A stretch of DNA of 64,000 nt from NCBI GenBank assembly GCA_945952025.1, contig CAMFGW010000009.1:23813-87812 (forward strand). The letters are read 5' to 3'. Shown in pieces: positions 44,452 to 54,797 of the stretch. The notes below the pieces were generated by a model. It made no database searches. It saw nothing but the letters and a program-made list of their open reading frames with translations, and had not been told where the DNA came from. Position 1 is the first letter of the stretch; each line of letters starts with the position of its first letter. Both the position numbers and the translations under genes were made by a program. Source of the DNA: an uncultured Paracoccaceae bacterium (lineage in GTDB: Bacteria; Pseudomonadota; Alphaproteobacteria; Rhodobacterales; Rhodobacteraceae).

Positions 44452-45229
44452 GGCGCGCCTCCAGGTCCTTGTTGTAGCGGTGGATCAGGACCAGACCGTG
44501 CATGGTCAGGTCGTCCTCCAATGCGTCGAAAATCTCGGTGCCCTGTGCAAAGAGCCGCGACAGGCCTCCGGTGCCGATCACCTTCATCATTCGGCCCCGC
44601 TCGGCCCTGATCTGACGCACCAGCCCCTCGATCAGCCCGACATAGCCCCAGTAGATGCCCGACTGCATGCAGGCAACGGTATTCCGTCCGATGACCTGCG
44701 CGGGCTTTGCGACCTCGACCGTCGGCAGGGCGGCGGCGGCGCTGTGGAGCGCATCGAGCGACAGGTTGACGCCCGGTGCGATGACGCCGCCGATATAGGC
44801 GCCGTCGTCATCGACCACGTCGAAGGTGGTGGCGGTGCCGAAATCGACGATGACCAGGTTGCCGCCATGCCGCTCGAACCCGCCGACCGTATTGACCAGC
44901 CGGTCCGGGCCGACGGTCGTGCCGGGATCGACCCGGGGCGGTACCGGCAGGGCGCAGTCGGGCTTGCCGACGACGGCGGCGCGGGCGTCGAAATAGCGGG
45001 CGCAAAGGACGCGCAGGTTGAAGACCACGCGCGGCACGGTAGACGAGATGATGGCCTCGGTGATCTTGACCTTCAGCCCGGCGGCCGAGATCAGCGCGTT
45101 CAGCCAGACGAAATATTCGTCCGCCGTCCGGCGCGGGTCGGTCGCCATGCGCCAGGTGGCAAGGAAGGCCTTGCCGTCCCAGATGGAAAAGACGGTGTTG
45201 GTGTTGCCGCAGTCGATGCAGAGAAGCAT
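44444..45229 (-). CDS. coaX: Type III pantothenate kinase
   Basis: 261 residues. ASKHA-fold kinase with MLLCIDCGNTNTVFSIWDG (phosphate loop), DRLVNTVGGFERHGGNLVIVDFGTATTFDVVD in the centre and YIGGVIAPGVNLSLDALH. It phosphorylates pantothenate with ATP as the first step of coenzyme A synthesis; the type III enzyme is insensitive to CoA feedback. It lies ten bases after birA and overlaps rnj by eight bases. Confidence 0.95.
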   Translation of the reverse strand: MLLCIDCGNTNTVFSIWDGKAFLATWRMATDPRRTADEYFVWLNALISAAGLKVKITEAIISSTVPRVVFNLRVLCARYFDARAAVVGKPDCALPVPPRVDPGTTVGPDRLVNTVGGFERHGGNLVIVDFGTATTFDVVDDDGAYIGGVIAPGVNLSLDALHSAAAALPTVEVAKPAQVIGRNTVACMQSGIYWGYVGLIEGLVRQIRAERGRMMKVIGTGGLSRLFAQGTEIFDALEDDLTMHGLVLIHRYNKDLEARHE

Positions 45230-45239
45230 GGCGGACCTT

Positions 45240-45998
45240 TCAGAAAGAGATGTCGGCGGCCGGCAGGGTCCGGCGGCCGGTGGCAGACCGCAGGATCAGC
45301 GCCCCATCCTCGTCAATCGTCTCGAATGTGCCGGCGATGTCCTCGGCTGCCGTGCGCGCGATGATCGGCTGGCCAAGGCGCGCGGCGCGGGAAAGCCAGG
45401 CAGTGCGGATCGGCGCGAAGCCGAAGGTCGCCAGTTGCGCCTCATGCCGGGCGAAGGCTGGGGCGAGAAGGGACAGGAAGGCCTCGGGCGTCAGGCCGAG
45501 GCCGGTTTCGCCGACGACCGACACGGCGGCGAGCGCGCCGGGCTCCAGCGCCTCGCGCGGGGGGGCGTGGGCCAGGTTCACGCCGATGCCGACGACAAGC
45601 GCCGCTCCCGCGCCCTGGCCCGAGCGTTCCAGAAGGATGCCCGCGACCTTGCCGCCGTTCAAAAGCACGTCGTTCGGCCATTTGAGCGCCAGCGTCGCGC
45701 CCGGCCCGATGGCGGCGTGGAGCGCCTCTTCGACGGCAAGGGCGGCGACGAAGGATCGCTGCGCGGCCTCGGCGGCGCTGCCGGTCGGCCAGAGGATGAG
45801 AGAGCCTGCGAAATTCCCCTCGGGGCTCAGCCAGGCCCGGCCCCGGCGGCCTCGGCCACCGGTCTGGCGGTGCGCCACGACCCAGGTCGGGCGCGTCAGG
45901 CCGGGGGCCAGGCGCGCGGCCTCTGCATTGGTGCTGTCGACCTCGGCCAGAAGCCGGCGGTCGTAGGGCTCGGGCCAGTCATCCCCGCCCTGCCCCAT
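45240..45998 (-). CDS. birA: Biotin-[acetyl-CoA-carboxylase] ligase
   Basis: 252 residues, lacking the N-terminal DNA-binding domain of E. coli BirA, so it is a group I ligase without repressor function. Motifs: QTGGRGRRGRAWLSPEGN (biotinyl-AMP loop) and LKWPNDVLLNGGKVAGILLE. It attaches biotin to the carboxyl carrier protein. Its start shares one base with the nuoN stop (TGATG), so it is translated with the nuo genes. Confidence 0.94.
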   Translation of the reverse strand: MGQGGDDWPEPYDRRLLAEVDSTNAEAARLAPGLTRPTWVVAHRQTGGRGRRGRAWLSPEGNFAGSLILWPTGSAAEAAQRSFVAALAVEEALHAAIGPGATLALKWPNDVLLNGGKVAGILLERSGQGAGAALVVGIGVNLAHAPPREALEPGALAAVSVVGETGLGLTPEAFLSLLAPAFARHEAQLATFGFAPIRTAWLSRAARLGQPIIARTAAEDIAGTFETIDEDGALILRSATGRRTLPAADISF

Positions 45999-47437
45999 CA
46001 GGGCACGAGCGCCTGAGCCGCCGCCGCTGCCGCGCCTTCGATCCCGAAGAGGTTGACGACGCCCAGAACCATGACCGCCGCGCCGCCGACCAGCATCAGC
46101 CAGGCGACCGGACCGCCGCGCAGCTGCGCCTGCTCACGCTCGGCGCCGAAATACATCACATAAACGATGCGCAGGTAGTAATAGGCGCCAATGACCGAGG
46201 CGACGACGCCCAGGATCGCGAGCCAGGCCATGTCGGCATCGACCGCCGCGCGCAGGACCGCGAACTTGGCGAAGAAGCCCAGCATCGGCGGCACACCGGC
46301 CAGCGAGAACATCAGGACCAGAAGCGCCAGCGCGCGCGTCGGCTCGACCCGCGCGATCAGCGACAGGTCTTCGATGTCGGTCGCGGGCTTGCCGCCCCGC
46401 TCCATCCCCAGGATGAAGGCGAAGGTCGCCACGTTCATCGCCGCATAGATCGCCATATAGGTCAGCGTGGCCTGCACCCCCGCCGCCGTCCCGGCCGCGA
46501 GGCCCACGAGCGCAAAGCCCATGTGCGCGATCGAGGAATAGGCCATCAGGCGCTTGATGTCGGTCTGGCGGATCGCGGCGACGGCGCCGACGAACATCGA
46601 CAGGACGGCCAGAAGCGCGATGATCTGGCTCCAGTCTGCGACGGCTCCGCCGAAGGCGTCGAAGAGCACGCGCGCGATGAGCCCCATGGCCGCGACCTTG
46701 GGGGCCGTGGCGAAGAAGGCCGTGACCGGGGTGGGCGAGCCTTCGTAGACGTCGGGCGTCCACATGTGGAAGGGCACGGCCGAGACCTTGAAGGCCAGGC
46801 CCGCAATGACGAAGACCAGTCCGAAGAGCGCGCCCAGCGTCAGGTGCCCGCCGGTCGCCGCCGCCGCGATGCCGGTAAAGAGCGTCGTGCCGGTGAAGCC
46901 ATAGACGAGCGAGGCGCCGTAAAGCAGCAGGCCCGACGACAGCGCGCCCAGGACGAAATACTTCAGGCCCGCCTCGTTCGAGCGGACGGAATCGCGCCGG
47001 AAGGCCGCGACGACGTAAAGTGCCAGCGATTGCAGTTCGAGCCCCATGTAGAGCGTCATCAGGTCGCCCGCCGACACCATGACCATCATGCCGACGACGG
47101 CGAGCGTGATCAGGATCGGATATTCGAACCGGGCCATGCCCTGCCGGACCATCCAGTCATCGCTCATGGCAAGGACAGCGGCGGCCGACAGTAGGATCGT
47201 GACCTTGGCAAAGCGCGCGAAGGCGTCGATGTGCATCGCGCCGCCGAAGGCCGTGCCCTCAGGCAGGTTGCAGAGGCCGATCCAGGCGGCCAGCACCACC
47301 ATGACGGCGACGGTCGCCCATGTGATGAAGCGGGCCATCCCGTCCTTCGACGTGTAGACCGCCAGCATCAGCGCCGCCATCGCATAGAGGGACAGCGCGA
47401 TCTCGGGGCGGACGAGAGAGAAATCAACGTGATCCAC
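45998..47437 (-). CDS. nuoN: NADH-quinone oxidoreductase subunit N
   Basis: 479 residues of about 14 predicted membrane helices, an antiporter-like proton-pumping subunit of complex I. Typical features: [42 protein letters not shown] with the conserved lysine, and [16 protein letters not shown]. The last subunit gene of the operon. The start is 12 bases after the nuoM stop. No unusual insertions are visible. Confidence 0.96.
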   Translation of the reverse strand: MDHVDFSLVRPEIALSLYAMAALMLAVYTSKDGMARFITWATVAVMVVLAAWIGLCNLPEGTAFGGAMHIDAFARFAKVTILLSAAAVLAMSDDWMVRQGMARFEYPILITLAVVGMMVMVSAGDLMTLYMGLELQSLALYVVAAFRRDSVRSNEAGLKYFVLGALSSGLLLYGASLVYGFTGTTLFTGIAAAATGGHLTLGALFGLVFVIAGLAFKVSAVPFHMWTPDVYEGSPTPVTAFFATAPKVAAMGLIARVLFDAFGGAVADWSQIIALLAVLSMFVGAVAAIRQTDIKRLMAYSSIAHMGFALVGLAAGTAAGVQATLTYMAIYAAMNVATFAFILGMERGGKPATDIEDLSLIARVEPTRALALLVLMFSLAGVPPMLGFFAKFAVLRAAVDADMAWLAILGVVASVIGAYYYLRIVYVMYFGAEREQAQLRGGPVAWLMLVGGAAVMVLGVVNLFGIEGAAAAAAQALVP

Positions 47438-47449
47438 GAGGGGCGATCC

Positions 47450-48976
47450 TTATTCGCTGGCCGGGGCGGCTGCCACGGCGGCATGATAGGTCTGGACGAG
47501 CGCCGCAACCGACGGGCCGATCCGGTCGGTCACGAGCGAGGGGTAGACGCCCAGAAGAAGCGTCATCGCGACGAGGGGCGCCATCACGAGCTTTTCGCGC
47601 GCGCTCATGTCGGTGATGGCGCGCAGGCTGTCCTTGGTCAGCTGGCCCATGACGACGCGGGCGAGAAGCCAGAGCGCATAGGCCGCCGACAGGATGACGC
47701 CGGTCGTCGCGAACATGGCGACCCAGGTGTTGACCTGGAAGGCGCCCATCAGGGTCAGGAACTCGCCGATGAAGCCCGAGGTGCCGGGAAGGCCGACGTT
47801 GGCCATGGTGAAGAACATGAAGATCAGCGCATAGGCCGGCATCCGGTTCACCAGGCCGCCATAGGCGTCGATCTCGCGCGTGTGCATACGGTCGTAGATG
47901 ACACCGACGCAGAGGAAGAGCGCGCCCGAGATGAAGCCGTGGCTCAGCATCTGGAAGATAGCGCCGTCGATGCCCTGCTGGTTCGCCGCGAAGATGCCCA
48001 TGGTGACGTAGCCCATGTGTGCGACGGACGAATAGGCGATCAGCTTTTTCATGTCGGTCTGCGCCAGCGCCACGAGCGAGGTGTAGACGATGGCGATGGC
48101 CGACAGGGTGAAGATGAAGGGCGTCAGGTGCATCGAGGCGACCGGGAACATCGGCAGGCTGAAGCGCAGGAAGCCGTAGCCCCCCATCTTCAGAAGCACC
48201 GCCGCCAGCACGACCGAACCGGCCGTCGGCGCCTGCACGTGGGCGTCAGGCAGCCAGGTATGGACCGGCCACATCGGCATCTTGACCGCGAAACTGGCGA
48301 AGAAGGCGAACCACAGAAGCGTCTGCACGCCGCCGACGATATGGAAGCCCCAGAGCGACAGCGACTCGGACGGGAACTTGAAGGTCATCAGCGTCGGAAT
48401 GTCGGTGGTGCCGGCCATGCGATACATGGCGATCATGGCGACCAGCATCAGGACCGAGCCAAGGAAGGTGTAAAGGAAGAACTTGAAGGCCGCGTAGATG
48501 CGGTCCTTGCCACCCCAGATGCCGATGATGAGGAACATCGGGATGAGACCCGCCTCGAAGAAGAGGTAGAAGAGGACGAGGTCAAGCGCGGTGAAGACGC
48601 CGATCATCAGCCCCTCGAGCACGAGGAAGGCGATCATGTAGTCCTTGACCCGCATCTCGACCTTCCAGGCCGACAGGATGGTCAGCGGCATGAGGAAGGT
48701 GGTCAGAAGGACGAAGAGGATCGAGATCCCGTCGACGCCCATCTTGTAGTTCAGGCCCATGATCCAGTGCCGTTCCTCGACGAACTGGAAGCCGGTGTTC
48801 GAGGCATCGAACCCGGTCAGCAGCTTCAGGGACAGAAGGAAGGTCACGCTGGTGACGATCAGCGCGGCCCAGAGCGCGTTCTTGCGCGTGGCCGGGCTGT
48901 CGCCCCGCAGGACCAGCGCCATGACGGCCGCCGCGACGATGGGCAGAAAGGTCAGAATGGAAAGAAGGTTACCCAT
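47450..48976 (-). CDS. nuoM: NADH-quinone oxidoreductase subunit M
   Basis: 508 residues, an antiporter-like membrane subunit. Landmarks: [22 protein letters not shown] with the conserved Glu, [24 protein letters not shown] and [17 protein letters not shown]. The ATG at 48974-48976 shares one base with the nuoL stop; the longer open frame to 49228 is a read-through of the nuoL end and is rejected. It pumps protons in the membrane arm between NuoN and NuoL. Confidence 0.97.
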   Translation of the reverse strand: MGNLLSILTFLPIVAAAVMALVLRGDSPATRKNALWAALIVTSVTFLLSLKLLTGFDASNTGFQFVEERHWIMGLNYKMGVDGISILFVLLTTFLMPLTILSAWKVEMRVKDYMIAFLVLEGLMIGVFTALDLVLFYLFFEAGLIPMFLIIGIWGGKDRIYAAFKFFLYTFLGSVLMLVAMIAMYRMAGTTDIPTLMTFKFPSESLSLWGFHIVGGVQTLLWFAFFASFAVKMPMWPVHTWLPDAHVQAPTAGSVVLAAVLLKMGGYGFLRFSLPMFPVASMHLTPFIFTLSAIAIVYTSLVALAQTDMKKLIAYSSVAHMGYVTMGIFAANQQGIDGAIFQMLSHGFISGALFLCVGVIYDRMHTREIDAYGGLVNRMPAYALIFMFFTMANVGLPGTSGFIGEFLTLMGAFQVNTWVAMFATTGVILSAAYALWLLARVVMGQLTKDSLRAITDMSAREKLVMAPLVAMTLLLGVYPSLVTDRIGPSVAALVQTYHAAVAAAPASE

Positions 48977-51192
48977 CAGTGCGCGCCCCCCGCGAGCGTC
49001 ATCCAAAGCAGCAGGCCCGCGACACCGAGGACCATCGCGAAGGCATAGTGGAAGAGGTAGCCGGACTGCATCCGGCCGGCGAGCCGGGCGAGCCGTGGCA
49101 CGAGCTTCAGCGCGATGCCGTTGATCGTGCCGTCGATCAGCAGCCCGTCGCCGTCTTTCCAGAGGAACCGGCCGATGGCCTTGGCCGACCGGACGAAGAG
49201 CCAGTCGTAGACCTCGTCGAAGTACCATTTGTTCAGGAGGAACCGGTAGAGGACCGGCTGCGTCTCGGCCGCGCGGCGCGGCAGCGAGGTGTCGCGGATG
49301 TAGAAGAGCCAGGCGACGATGAAGCCACCGAGCATGGCCACGAAGGGCGAGACCTTGACCCAGACCGGCGCATGGTGGGCGCGGTCCAGAACCTCGAGCG
49401 AGGTGGCGGACATGGCGATGGCGCCGACCGCGACATGTTCGCCCTCCGCAGCAGGCTCGGCGGTCGCGGCTGCCGTGGTCGCCTCTGTCGTGGCGGTCGT
49501 CGTGGCAGTCGTCGTGGCGGTGGTCGTTGCCTCCGCGGTCGTTTCGGCAGCGGTGGTCGTTTCCGCAGCGGCGGGCGCTTCGGCCGTCGTCGCCTCTGCC
49601 GCATGTTCGGCCATCGAGAAGAACTTGGTCATGGCCTCGTGGTCGCCAACGAAGGGCTTCAGCCAGATCATGCCGGCGAAGATCGCGCCCAGCGCCAGGA
49701 CGCCCAGCGGGACCAGCATGACCGCCGGGCTTTCATGCGGCTCGTGCGCGTGGCCGTGGCCGCCGTGGCTGTGGTCGTGGCCGTGGTCGTCGTGCGCGCC
49801 ATGGCCCTCATGCCCCTCGCCCCAGCGCGGCGCGCCGTAGAAGGTCAGGAAGATCAGCCGCCAGCTGTAGAAGCTGGTGAAGGCGGCCGAGATCACGAGC
49901 GCCCAGAAGGCGAAGCCCACGCCCGAGCCCCAGGCGCTTTCGATCACCGCGTCCTTCGACAGGAAGCCGGCAAAGCCGATCGAGGTCAGGGGGATGCCGA
50001 CGCCGGTGATGGCGAAGGTGCCGATCATCATCATCCAGTAGGTGAAGGGGATCTTCGTCCGAAGGCCGCCGTAGTTCCGCATGTCCTGTTCATGGTGCAT
50101 GGCCGTGATGACCGAACCGGCGCCAAGGAAGAGCATGGCCTTGAAGAAGGCGTGGGTGAAAAGGTGGAACATCGCCGCGCCATAGACGCCCGACCCCGCC
50201 GCCACGAACATGTAGCCAAGCTGCGAACAGGTCGAATAGGCGATGACGCGCTTGATGTCGTTCTGCACCAGCCCGACTGTCGCCGCGAAGAAGGCGGTGG
50301 CCGCGCCGATGTAGATCACGAAGGTCTTCGCCTCGGGCGCATATTCGAAGAGGGGCGACATGCGGCAGACGAGGAACACGCCCGCCGTGACCATGGTCGC
50401 GGCATGGATCAGCGCCGAGACGGGCGTCGGGCCCTCCATCGCGTCGGGAAGCCAGGTGTGCAGGAAGAGCTGCGCCGACTTGCCCATCGCGCCGATGAAC
50501 AGAAGGAAGGCCAAGAGGTTGGCCGCGTTCCAGTCGGTCCAGAGGAAGCGCATCTCGGTCTGCGACAGCTTGGGCGCGGCGGCGAAGACGTCATCCATGC
50601 GGATCGAGTCGACCAGGTAGAAAAGGCCGAAGATGCCAAGCGCGAAGCCGAAGTCGCCGACGCGGTTGACGATGAAGGCCTTCATGGCGGCGGCGTTGGC
50701 CGAGGGTTTCTTGTAGTAGAACCCGATCAGAAGGTAGGAGGCGACGCCCACGCCTTCCCAGCCGAAGAACATCTGCACCAGGTTGTCGGCGGTCACCAGC
50801 GCCAGCATGGCGAAGGTGAAGAACGAGAGGTAGGCGAAGAAGCGGGCCTTGTAGTGCTCGCCCTCGGTCCAGTTCTCGTCATGGGCCATGTAGCCCCAGG
50901 AATAGAGGTGGACGAGCGCCGAGACGGTGGTGACGACCACCAGCATGATCGCGGTCAGCCGGTCGAGCCGGATCGACCATTCCGTCTGCAGGCTGCCCGA
51001 GCGGATCCAGTCCATGATGTGGATGTGCTGGGTCTGGCCGTCGAAGGTCAGAAACACATACCAGGACATGGCGCAAATGACGAAGAGGACGCCCGTGGTC
51101 AGCGCCATGGCGGCGCTTTCGCCGATGAGCCGCCAGCCGAAGCCCGCGATCAGCGCGGCCGCAAGGGGGGCGAGAAGAATGAAGTCCAGCAT
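48976..51192 (-). CDS. nuoL: NADH-quinone oxidoreductase subunit L with His-rich and Thr/Ala-rich insertions
   Basis: 738 residues, longer than the usual 610-700. The core is standard: [46 protein letters not shown] and [14 protein letters not shown], plus the lateral helix region at the C-terminus. Two low-complexity insertions occur in the later third. One is a His/Gly-rich stretch at about residues 454-488 ([14 protein letters not shown] type). The other is a Thr/Ala-rich stretch at about 528-585, encoded partly by 12-base tandem repeats. Both lie in a region linking late membrane helices. The 3' end overlaps nuoM by one base. Confidence 0.96.
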   Translation of the reverse strand: MLDFILLAPLAAALIAGFGWRLIGESAAMALTTGVLFVICAMSWYVFLTFDGQTQHIHIMDWIRSGSLQTEWSIRLDRLTAIMLVVVTTVSALVHLYSWGYMAHDENWTEGEHYKARFFAYLSFFTFAMLALVTADNLVQMFFGWEGVGVASYLLIGFYYKKPSANAAAMKAFIVNRVGDFGFALGIFGLFYLVDSIRMDDVFAAAPKLSQTEMRFLWTDWNAANLLAFLLFIGAMGKSAQLFLHTWLPDAMEGPTPVSALIHAATMVTAGVFLVCRMSPLFEYAPEAKTFVIYIGAATAFFAATVGLVQNDIKRVIAYSTCSQLGYMFVAAGSGVYGAAMFHLFTHAFFKAMLFLGAGSVITAMHHEQDMRNYGGLRTKIPFTYWMMMIGTFAITGVGIPLTSIGFAGFLSKDAVIESAWGSGVGFAFWALVISAAFTSFYSWRLIFLTFYGAPRWGEGHEGHGAHDDHGHDHSHGGHGHAHEPHESPAVMLVPLGVLALGAIFAGMIWLKPFVGDHEAMTKFFSMAEHAAEATTAEAPAAAETTTAAETTAEATTTATTTATTTATTEATTAAATAEPAAEGEHVAVGAIAMSATSLEVLDRAHHAPVWVKVSPFVAMLGGFIVAWLFYIRDTSLPRRAAETQPVLYRFLLNKWYFDEVYDWLFVRSAKAIGRFLWKDGDGLLIDGTINGIALKLVPRLARLAGRMQSGYLFHYAFAMVLGVAGLLLWMTLAGGAH
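49487..49531. repeat. 12-bp tandem repeat inside nuoL
   Basis: Units GTCGTGGCGGTC, GTCGTGGCAGTC, GTCGTGGCGGTG and a partial GTCGTTGCC run end to end; on the coding strand they give alternating Thr/Ala codons. The array is in frame (12 = 4 codons), so copy-number change would alter only insertion length. It explains part of the Thr/Ala-rich stretch in NuoL. Confidence 0.8.
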
Positions 51193-51202
51193 TTTGCGCC
51201 CC

Positions 51203-51523
<321 letters not shown>

Positions 51524-51571
51524 CTATGCTGGCCCCGTTCGTTACTTGCGTGACGCGCCTTGCGGCGCGCC

Positions 51572-52180
51572 CTAGAGCCCCTGCCCCGGTTTGACATCCT
51601 TCAGCTCCAGCGCCTTGGCCGGGTCGCGCCACATCTGGTGCAGCACGTTCTGGCGCTTGATGTCCTTCCTGTGCCGCATGGTCAGGACGATGGCCCCGAT
51701 CATGGCGACCAGCAGGATCAGGCCGGCCAGCTGGAAGAGGTGGATGTAGCGGTCATAGAGCAGAAGGCCGAGCGCGGCGGTATTCGTGACACCCCCCGGC
51801 GCCACGGCCTGGCGCGCGGCGTCCGCGCCCGGCGCGGTGGTCCAGCCGCCGAAGGCGATGCCAAGCTGCATCAGCATGACGACGCCGACCAGAAGGCCCA
51901 GCGGCATGGCGCGCGCCATCTCGCCCTTCAGGGCCGCGAAGTCGATGTCGAGCATCATCACGACGAAAAGGAACAGCACCGCGACCGCGCCCACATAGAC
52001 GATGATGAGAAGCATCGCGACGAACTCGGCACCCAGCAGGACGAATAGGCCCGAGGCCGACAGGAAGGCGAGGATCAGCCACAGGACCGAATGGACCGGG
52101 TTGCGGGCCAGGACGACCATCAGGCCGGCCCCGATCAGCGGCACGGCAAAGAGGTAGAAGGCGAAAGCCTGGAATGTCAT
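51572..52180 (-). CDS. nuoJ: NADH-quinone oxidoreductase subunit J
   Basis: 202 residues with five predicted membrane helices, including [24 protein letters not shown], the hallmark with the tilted TM3. A short C-terminal cytoplasmic tail ([18 protein letters not shown]) ends it. The start overlaps the stop of the carboxymuconolactone-decarboxylase-like gene by four bases. It forms part of the membrane arm near the quinone site. Confidence 0.96.
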   Translation of the reverse strand: MTFQAFAFYLFAVPLIGAGLMVVLARNPVHSVLWLILAFLSASGLFVLLGAEFVAMLLIIVYVGAVAVLFLFVVMMLDIDFAALKGEMARAMPLGLLVGVVMLMQLGIAFGGWTTAPGADAARQAVAPGGVTNTAALGLLLYDRYIHLFQLAGLILLVAMIGAIVLTMRHRKDIKRQNVLHQMWRDPAKALELKDVKPGQGL

Positions 52181-52584
52181 GCGTCTTCCCCCGTTTCGTC
52201 AAAGACCTTCTGCGCGATTTCCAGCGCGCGGGTCATGGCGGGCACGCCGCCGAACATGCTCATCTGATAGATCACTTCCGCGACCTCGCGCTTCGTGGCC
52301 CCGGCCTCGAGCGCATGGCGGATCGTCAGCTTCATCTGCGGCTCGGCCTGCGCGCCAAGGACGGTCAGCGCGGCGACCGTGACCAGAAGCCGCGTCTTGG
52401 CATCCAGCCCCTCGCGGTTCCAGGTCTTGCCGAACCAGGCCTCCATCATGTCCTTGGACAGGGTCGGCCACATCTTGTCGAACCCGGTGGGCGTGAAGGT
52501 CTCGAGCGCAGGATTGAAGGCGCGGGCCATTTCCTGGCTCTGCTCCATCATCTGCGCAAAGAGTTTCTGGAAGGCCTCGTTCAT
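52177..52584 (-). CDS. Carboxymuconolactone decarboxylase-family protein in the nuo operon
   Basis: 135 residues of the CMD/AhpD-like all-helical family: [43 protein letters not shown] and [35 protein letters not shown]. No CxxC is present, so AhpD-type peroxidase activity is unlikely; it looks like the gamma-carboxymuconolactone decarboxylase branch. It is wedged between nuoI and nuoJ with tight spacing (nine bases and a four-base overlap). Its role in complex I biology, if any, is unknown. Confidence 0.85.
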   Translation of the reverse strand: MNEAFQKLFAQMMEQSQEMARAFNPALETFTPTGFDKMWPTLSKDMMEAWFGKTWNREGLDAKTRLLVTVAALTVLGAQAEPQMKLTIRHALEAGATKREVAEVIYQMSMFGGVPAMTRALEIAQKVFDETGEDA

Positions 52585-52593
52585 GGACGGATC

Positions 52594-53091
52594 TCAGCGA
52601 TAGGGCGCGTCGAGTTCGAGGTTGCGGGCAATCTCGGCTTCCCAGCGCGCGCCGTTATCCAGAAGCTTTTCCTTGGTGTAGAAGAGTTCCTCGCGGGTTT
52701 CGGTCGCGAATTCGAAGTTCGGCCCCTCGACGATGGCATCGACCGGGCAGGCTTCCTGGCAGAAGCCGCAGTAGATGCACTTGGTCATGTCGATGTCGTA
52801 ACGGGTGGTGCGGCGCGTGCCGTCGTTGCGGCGCGGGCCGGCCTCGATGGTGATGGCCTGCGCCGGGCAGATCGCCTCGCAGAGCTTGCAGGCGATGCAG
52901 CGTTCCTCGCCGTTCGGATAGCGGCGCAGCGCATGCTGGCCCCGGAAACGCGGGCTGAGGTAGCCCTTTTCGTGCGGGTAGTTCAGCGTGGCCTTCGGCG
53001 CGAAGAAATACTTCAGCCCCAGCTTCATGCCCGTCCAGAAGTCGGCGAGCAGGAAGTATTTGACCGCGCGGCCATAGTCGACGGAGGCCAT
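52594..53091 (-). CDS. nuoI: NADH-quinone oxidoreductase subunit I
   Basis: 165 residues carrying two [4Fe-4S] clusters (N6a, N6b). The first motif is [16 protein letters not shown] and the second [16 protein letters not shown], each followed across by the partner Cys-Pro. It relays electrons from NuoG to NuoB. It shares one base with the stop of the 59-residue gene upstream. Length and sequence are typical of the alphaproteobacterial/mitochondrial TYKY type. Confidence 0.97.
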   Translation of the reverse strand: MASVDYGRAVKYFLLADFWTGMKLGLKYFFAPKATLNYPHEKGYLSPRFRGQHALRRYPNGEERCIACKLCEAICPAQAITIEAGPRRNDGTRRTTRYDIDMTKCIYCGFCQEACPVDAIVEGPNFEFATETREELFYTKEKLLDNGARWEAEIARNLELDAPYR

Positions 53092-53270
53092 CAGAAATGC
53101 TCTCCGGCTTTCGGGGCCGCGAACCGGTCGAAGGCCGCCACGATCTCGCGCACGCGGGCGCTGTCGTGGGCATGTTCGACCGTGTCGAGGTTGTTGGCCA
53201 GGAAGCGGGCCAGTTCGATCTTGTCGGTTTCAGACGCGTCGCGGAAGGCGCGTGCGATCACATTGCTCAT
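53091..53270 (-). CDS. Small hypothetical protein between nuoH and nuoI
   Basis: 59 residues ([19 protein letters not shown] onward), soluble, with many Ala/Arg/Asp residues and no membrane segment. The ATG at 53268-53270 sits next to the nuoH stop (53272), and the stop overlaps the nuoI start by one base, so it is translated in the operon. I do not recognise a family. Its close packing argues that it is real; unidentified reading frames are known at various positions in Rhodobacter and Paracoccus complex I operons. Confidence 0.7.
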   Translation of the reverse strand: MSNVIARAFRDASETDKIELARFLANNLDTVEHAHDSARVREIVAAFDRFAAPKAGEHF

Positions 53271-53271
53271 G

Positions 53272-54309
53272 TCAGCCTCCAATCGCCCAGCGCGCCCAGA
53301 AGCCGCCAAGCACCTCGAATTTTGCAAGGAACGCCACCACGACGACCCAGCCGATCGACAGGGGCAGGAACACCTTCCAGCCGATCCGCATAAGCTGGTC
53401 GTAGCGGTAGCGCGGCACGATGGCCTTCACCATCGCGAAGAGGAAGAAGAAGACCCACATCTTCGCCACCATCCACCACCAGCCGTCCGGCAGGCCGGGG
53501 ATGGGCGAGAGCCAGCCGCCGAAGAAGAGCAGACTGATCAGCGCGCACATCAGGAAGATGGCGATATATTCGCCCGCCATGAAAAGCAGGAACGGGGTCG
53601 AGGAATATTCGACCTGGTAGCCGGCGACGAGTTCGGATTCCGCTTCGGGCAGGTCGAACGGCGGGCGGTTGGTTTCGGCCAGCGCCGAGACGAAGAAGAG
53701 GACGACCATCGGCAGGTGCGGCAGCCAGTACCAGCCGAACAGCCCGTAGCCCGTCGACTGGGCGTTCACGATGGCGCTGAAGTTCAGCGAGCCGGTCGAG
53801 ATCACGATGCCGATGATGATGAGGCCGAGCGAGACCTCGTACGAGATCATCTGCGCCGCCGAGCGGAGCGAGCCGAGGAACGGGTATTTCGAGTTCGAGG
53901 CCCAGCCGCCCATGATGACGCCGTAAACCTCGAGCGACGAGATGGCGAAGACGTAAAGGATCGCCACGTTCACGTCCGCCAGCACCCAGCCCTTGTCGAA
54001 GGGGATCACCGCCCAGGCGATCAGGGCCAGGACGAACGAGAGCATGGGCGCCAGGAAGAAGACGAAGCGGTCGGCGCCGGCGGGGACGACGATTTCCTTC
54101 AGCACATATTTCAGCGCGTCGGCGACCGATTGCAGAAGGCCCCAGGGGCCGACCACGTTCGGGCCGCGCCGCATCTGGACGGCGGCCCAGATCTTGCGGT
54201 CGCCGTAGACGAGGAAGAGCAGCGAAATCATCACGAAAGCGATGATGAGAAGGCTTTGCACCGCGATCAGAACGAAGGTTCCGAAAGGTGTTGCCAGAAA
54301 CTCGGCCAT
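53272..54309 (-). CDS. nuoH: NADH-quinone oxidoreductase subunit H
   Basis: 345 residues, eight or so membrane helices. Motifs [35 protein letters not shown] and a late [20 protein letters not shown] match the quinone-binding H subunit (ND1) that connects the peripheral and membrane arms. The start lies 24 bases after the stop of a lipoprotein gene that interrupts the usual nuoG-nuoH adjacency. Confidence 0.97.
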   Translation of the reverse strand: MAEFLATPFGTFVLIAVQSLLIIAFVMISLLFLVYGDRKIWAAVQMRRGPNVVGPWGLLQSVADALKYVLKEIVVPAGADRFVFFLAPMLSFVLALIAWAVIPFDKGWVLADVNVAILYVFAISSLEVYGVIMGGWASNSKYPFLGSLRSAAQMISYEVSLGLIIIGIVISTGSLNFSAIVNAQSTGYGLFGWYWLPHLPMVVLFFVSALAETNRPPFDLPEAESELVAGYQVEYSSTPFLLFMAGEYIAIFLMCALISLLFFGGWLSPIPGLPDGWWWMVAKMWVFFFLFAMVKAIVPRYRYDQLMRIGWKVFLPLSIGWVVVVAFLAKFEVLGGFWARWAIGG

Positions 54310-54333
54310 GGTCCTGTCCCTTTTCCGTCCGCT

Positions 54334-54795
54334 TCAGCTACCGGTCGGGATTGCGGTCTTTTCGCAGTCCCGGATGGCCTCTGCCGCGTCGATCGTGTTC
54401 TGCCCGGCGGGCTTGTCCGACGTGACGCTGTAAACAGCATCCGCGCGCCAAACGCCACCCTCTTTGTCGCGGAGCGTGCGTATCTGGCGCAGGTATCCGG
54501 CCTTGTGCGCGATGGCGAAACCGGCCATCTGGCAGCGCGCATAGGCCTGCACCGCGGCATCGCCGCCCTTGTCCGTTGCCGACGGCTTGATGGCGGCCTT
54601 GATCTGCACCAGATCGCCCCCCATCAGCGTCACCTCGCTGCCCAGGTAGGTGGGCGGCGGGGCCGGCTTTTCGCCCTGCCCAGCCTTTTCACCCTGCCCC
54701 GTCTTGTCGCCCTGCCCTGCCATGTCCCCGTGCGCCTGGCAGCCCGCGAGTGCGAGGCCAAGGGGAAGGACGGCAAGGGCAAGGGCGGCGCGCAT
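54334..54795 (-). CDS. Hypothetical lipoprotein between nuoG and nuoH
   Basis: 153 residues. Signal peptide with lipobox LAGC (Cys near residue 19), then a repetitive Gly/Gln/Lys stretch: GQGDKT, GQGEKA, GQGEK, built from an 18-base unit. The mature part has YLGSEVTLMGGDLVQIKAA and one further Cys pair candidate (RCQMAGF, RDCEKT). I do not recognise a family. It lies two bases after nuoG and 24 before nuoH, so it is in the operon. A periplasmic lipoprotein in a complex I operon is unexpected; it could be an assembly or envelope factor. Confidence 0.75.
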   Translation of the reverse strand: MRAALALAVLPLGLALAGCQAHGDMAGQGDKTGQGEKAGQGEKPAPPPTYLGSEVTLMGGDLVQIKAAIKPSATDKGGDAAVQAYARCQMAGFAIAHKAGYLRQIRTLRDKEGGVWRADAVYSVTSDKPAGQNTIDAAEAIRDCEKTAIPTGS

Positions 54796-54797
54796 GG

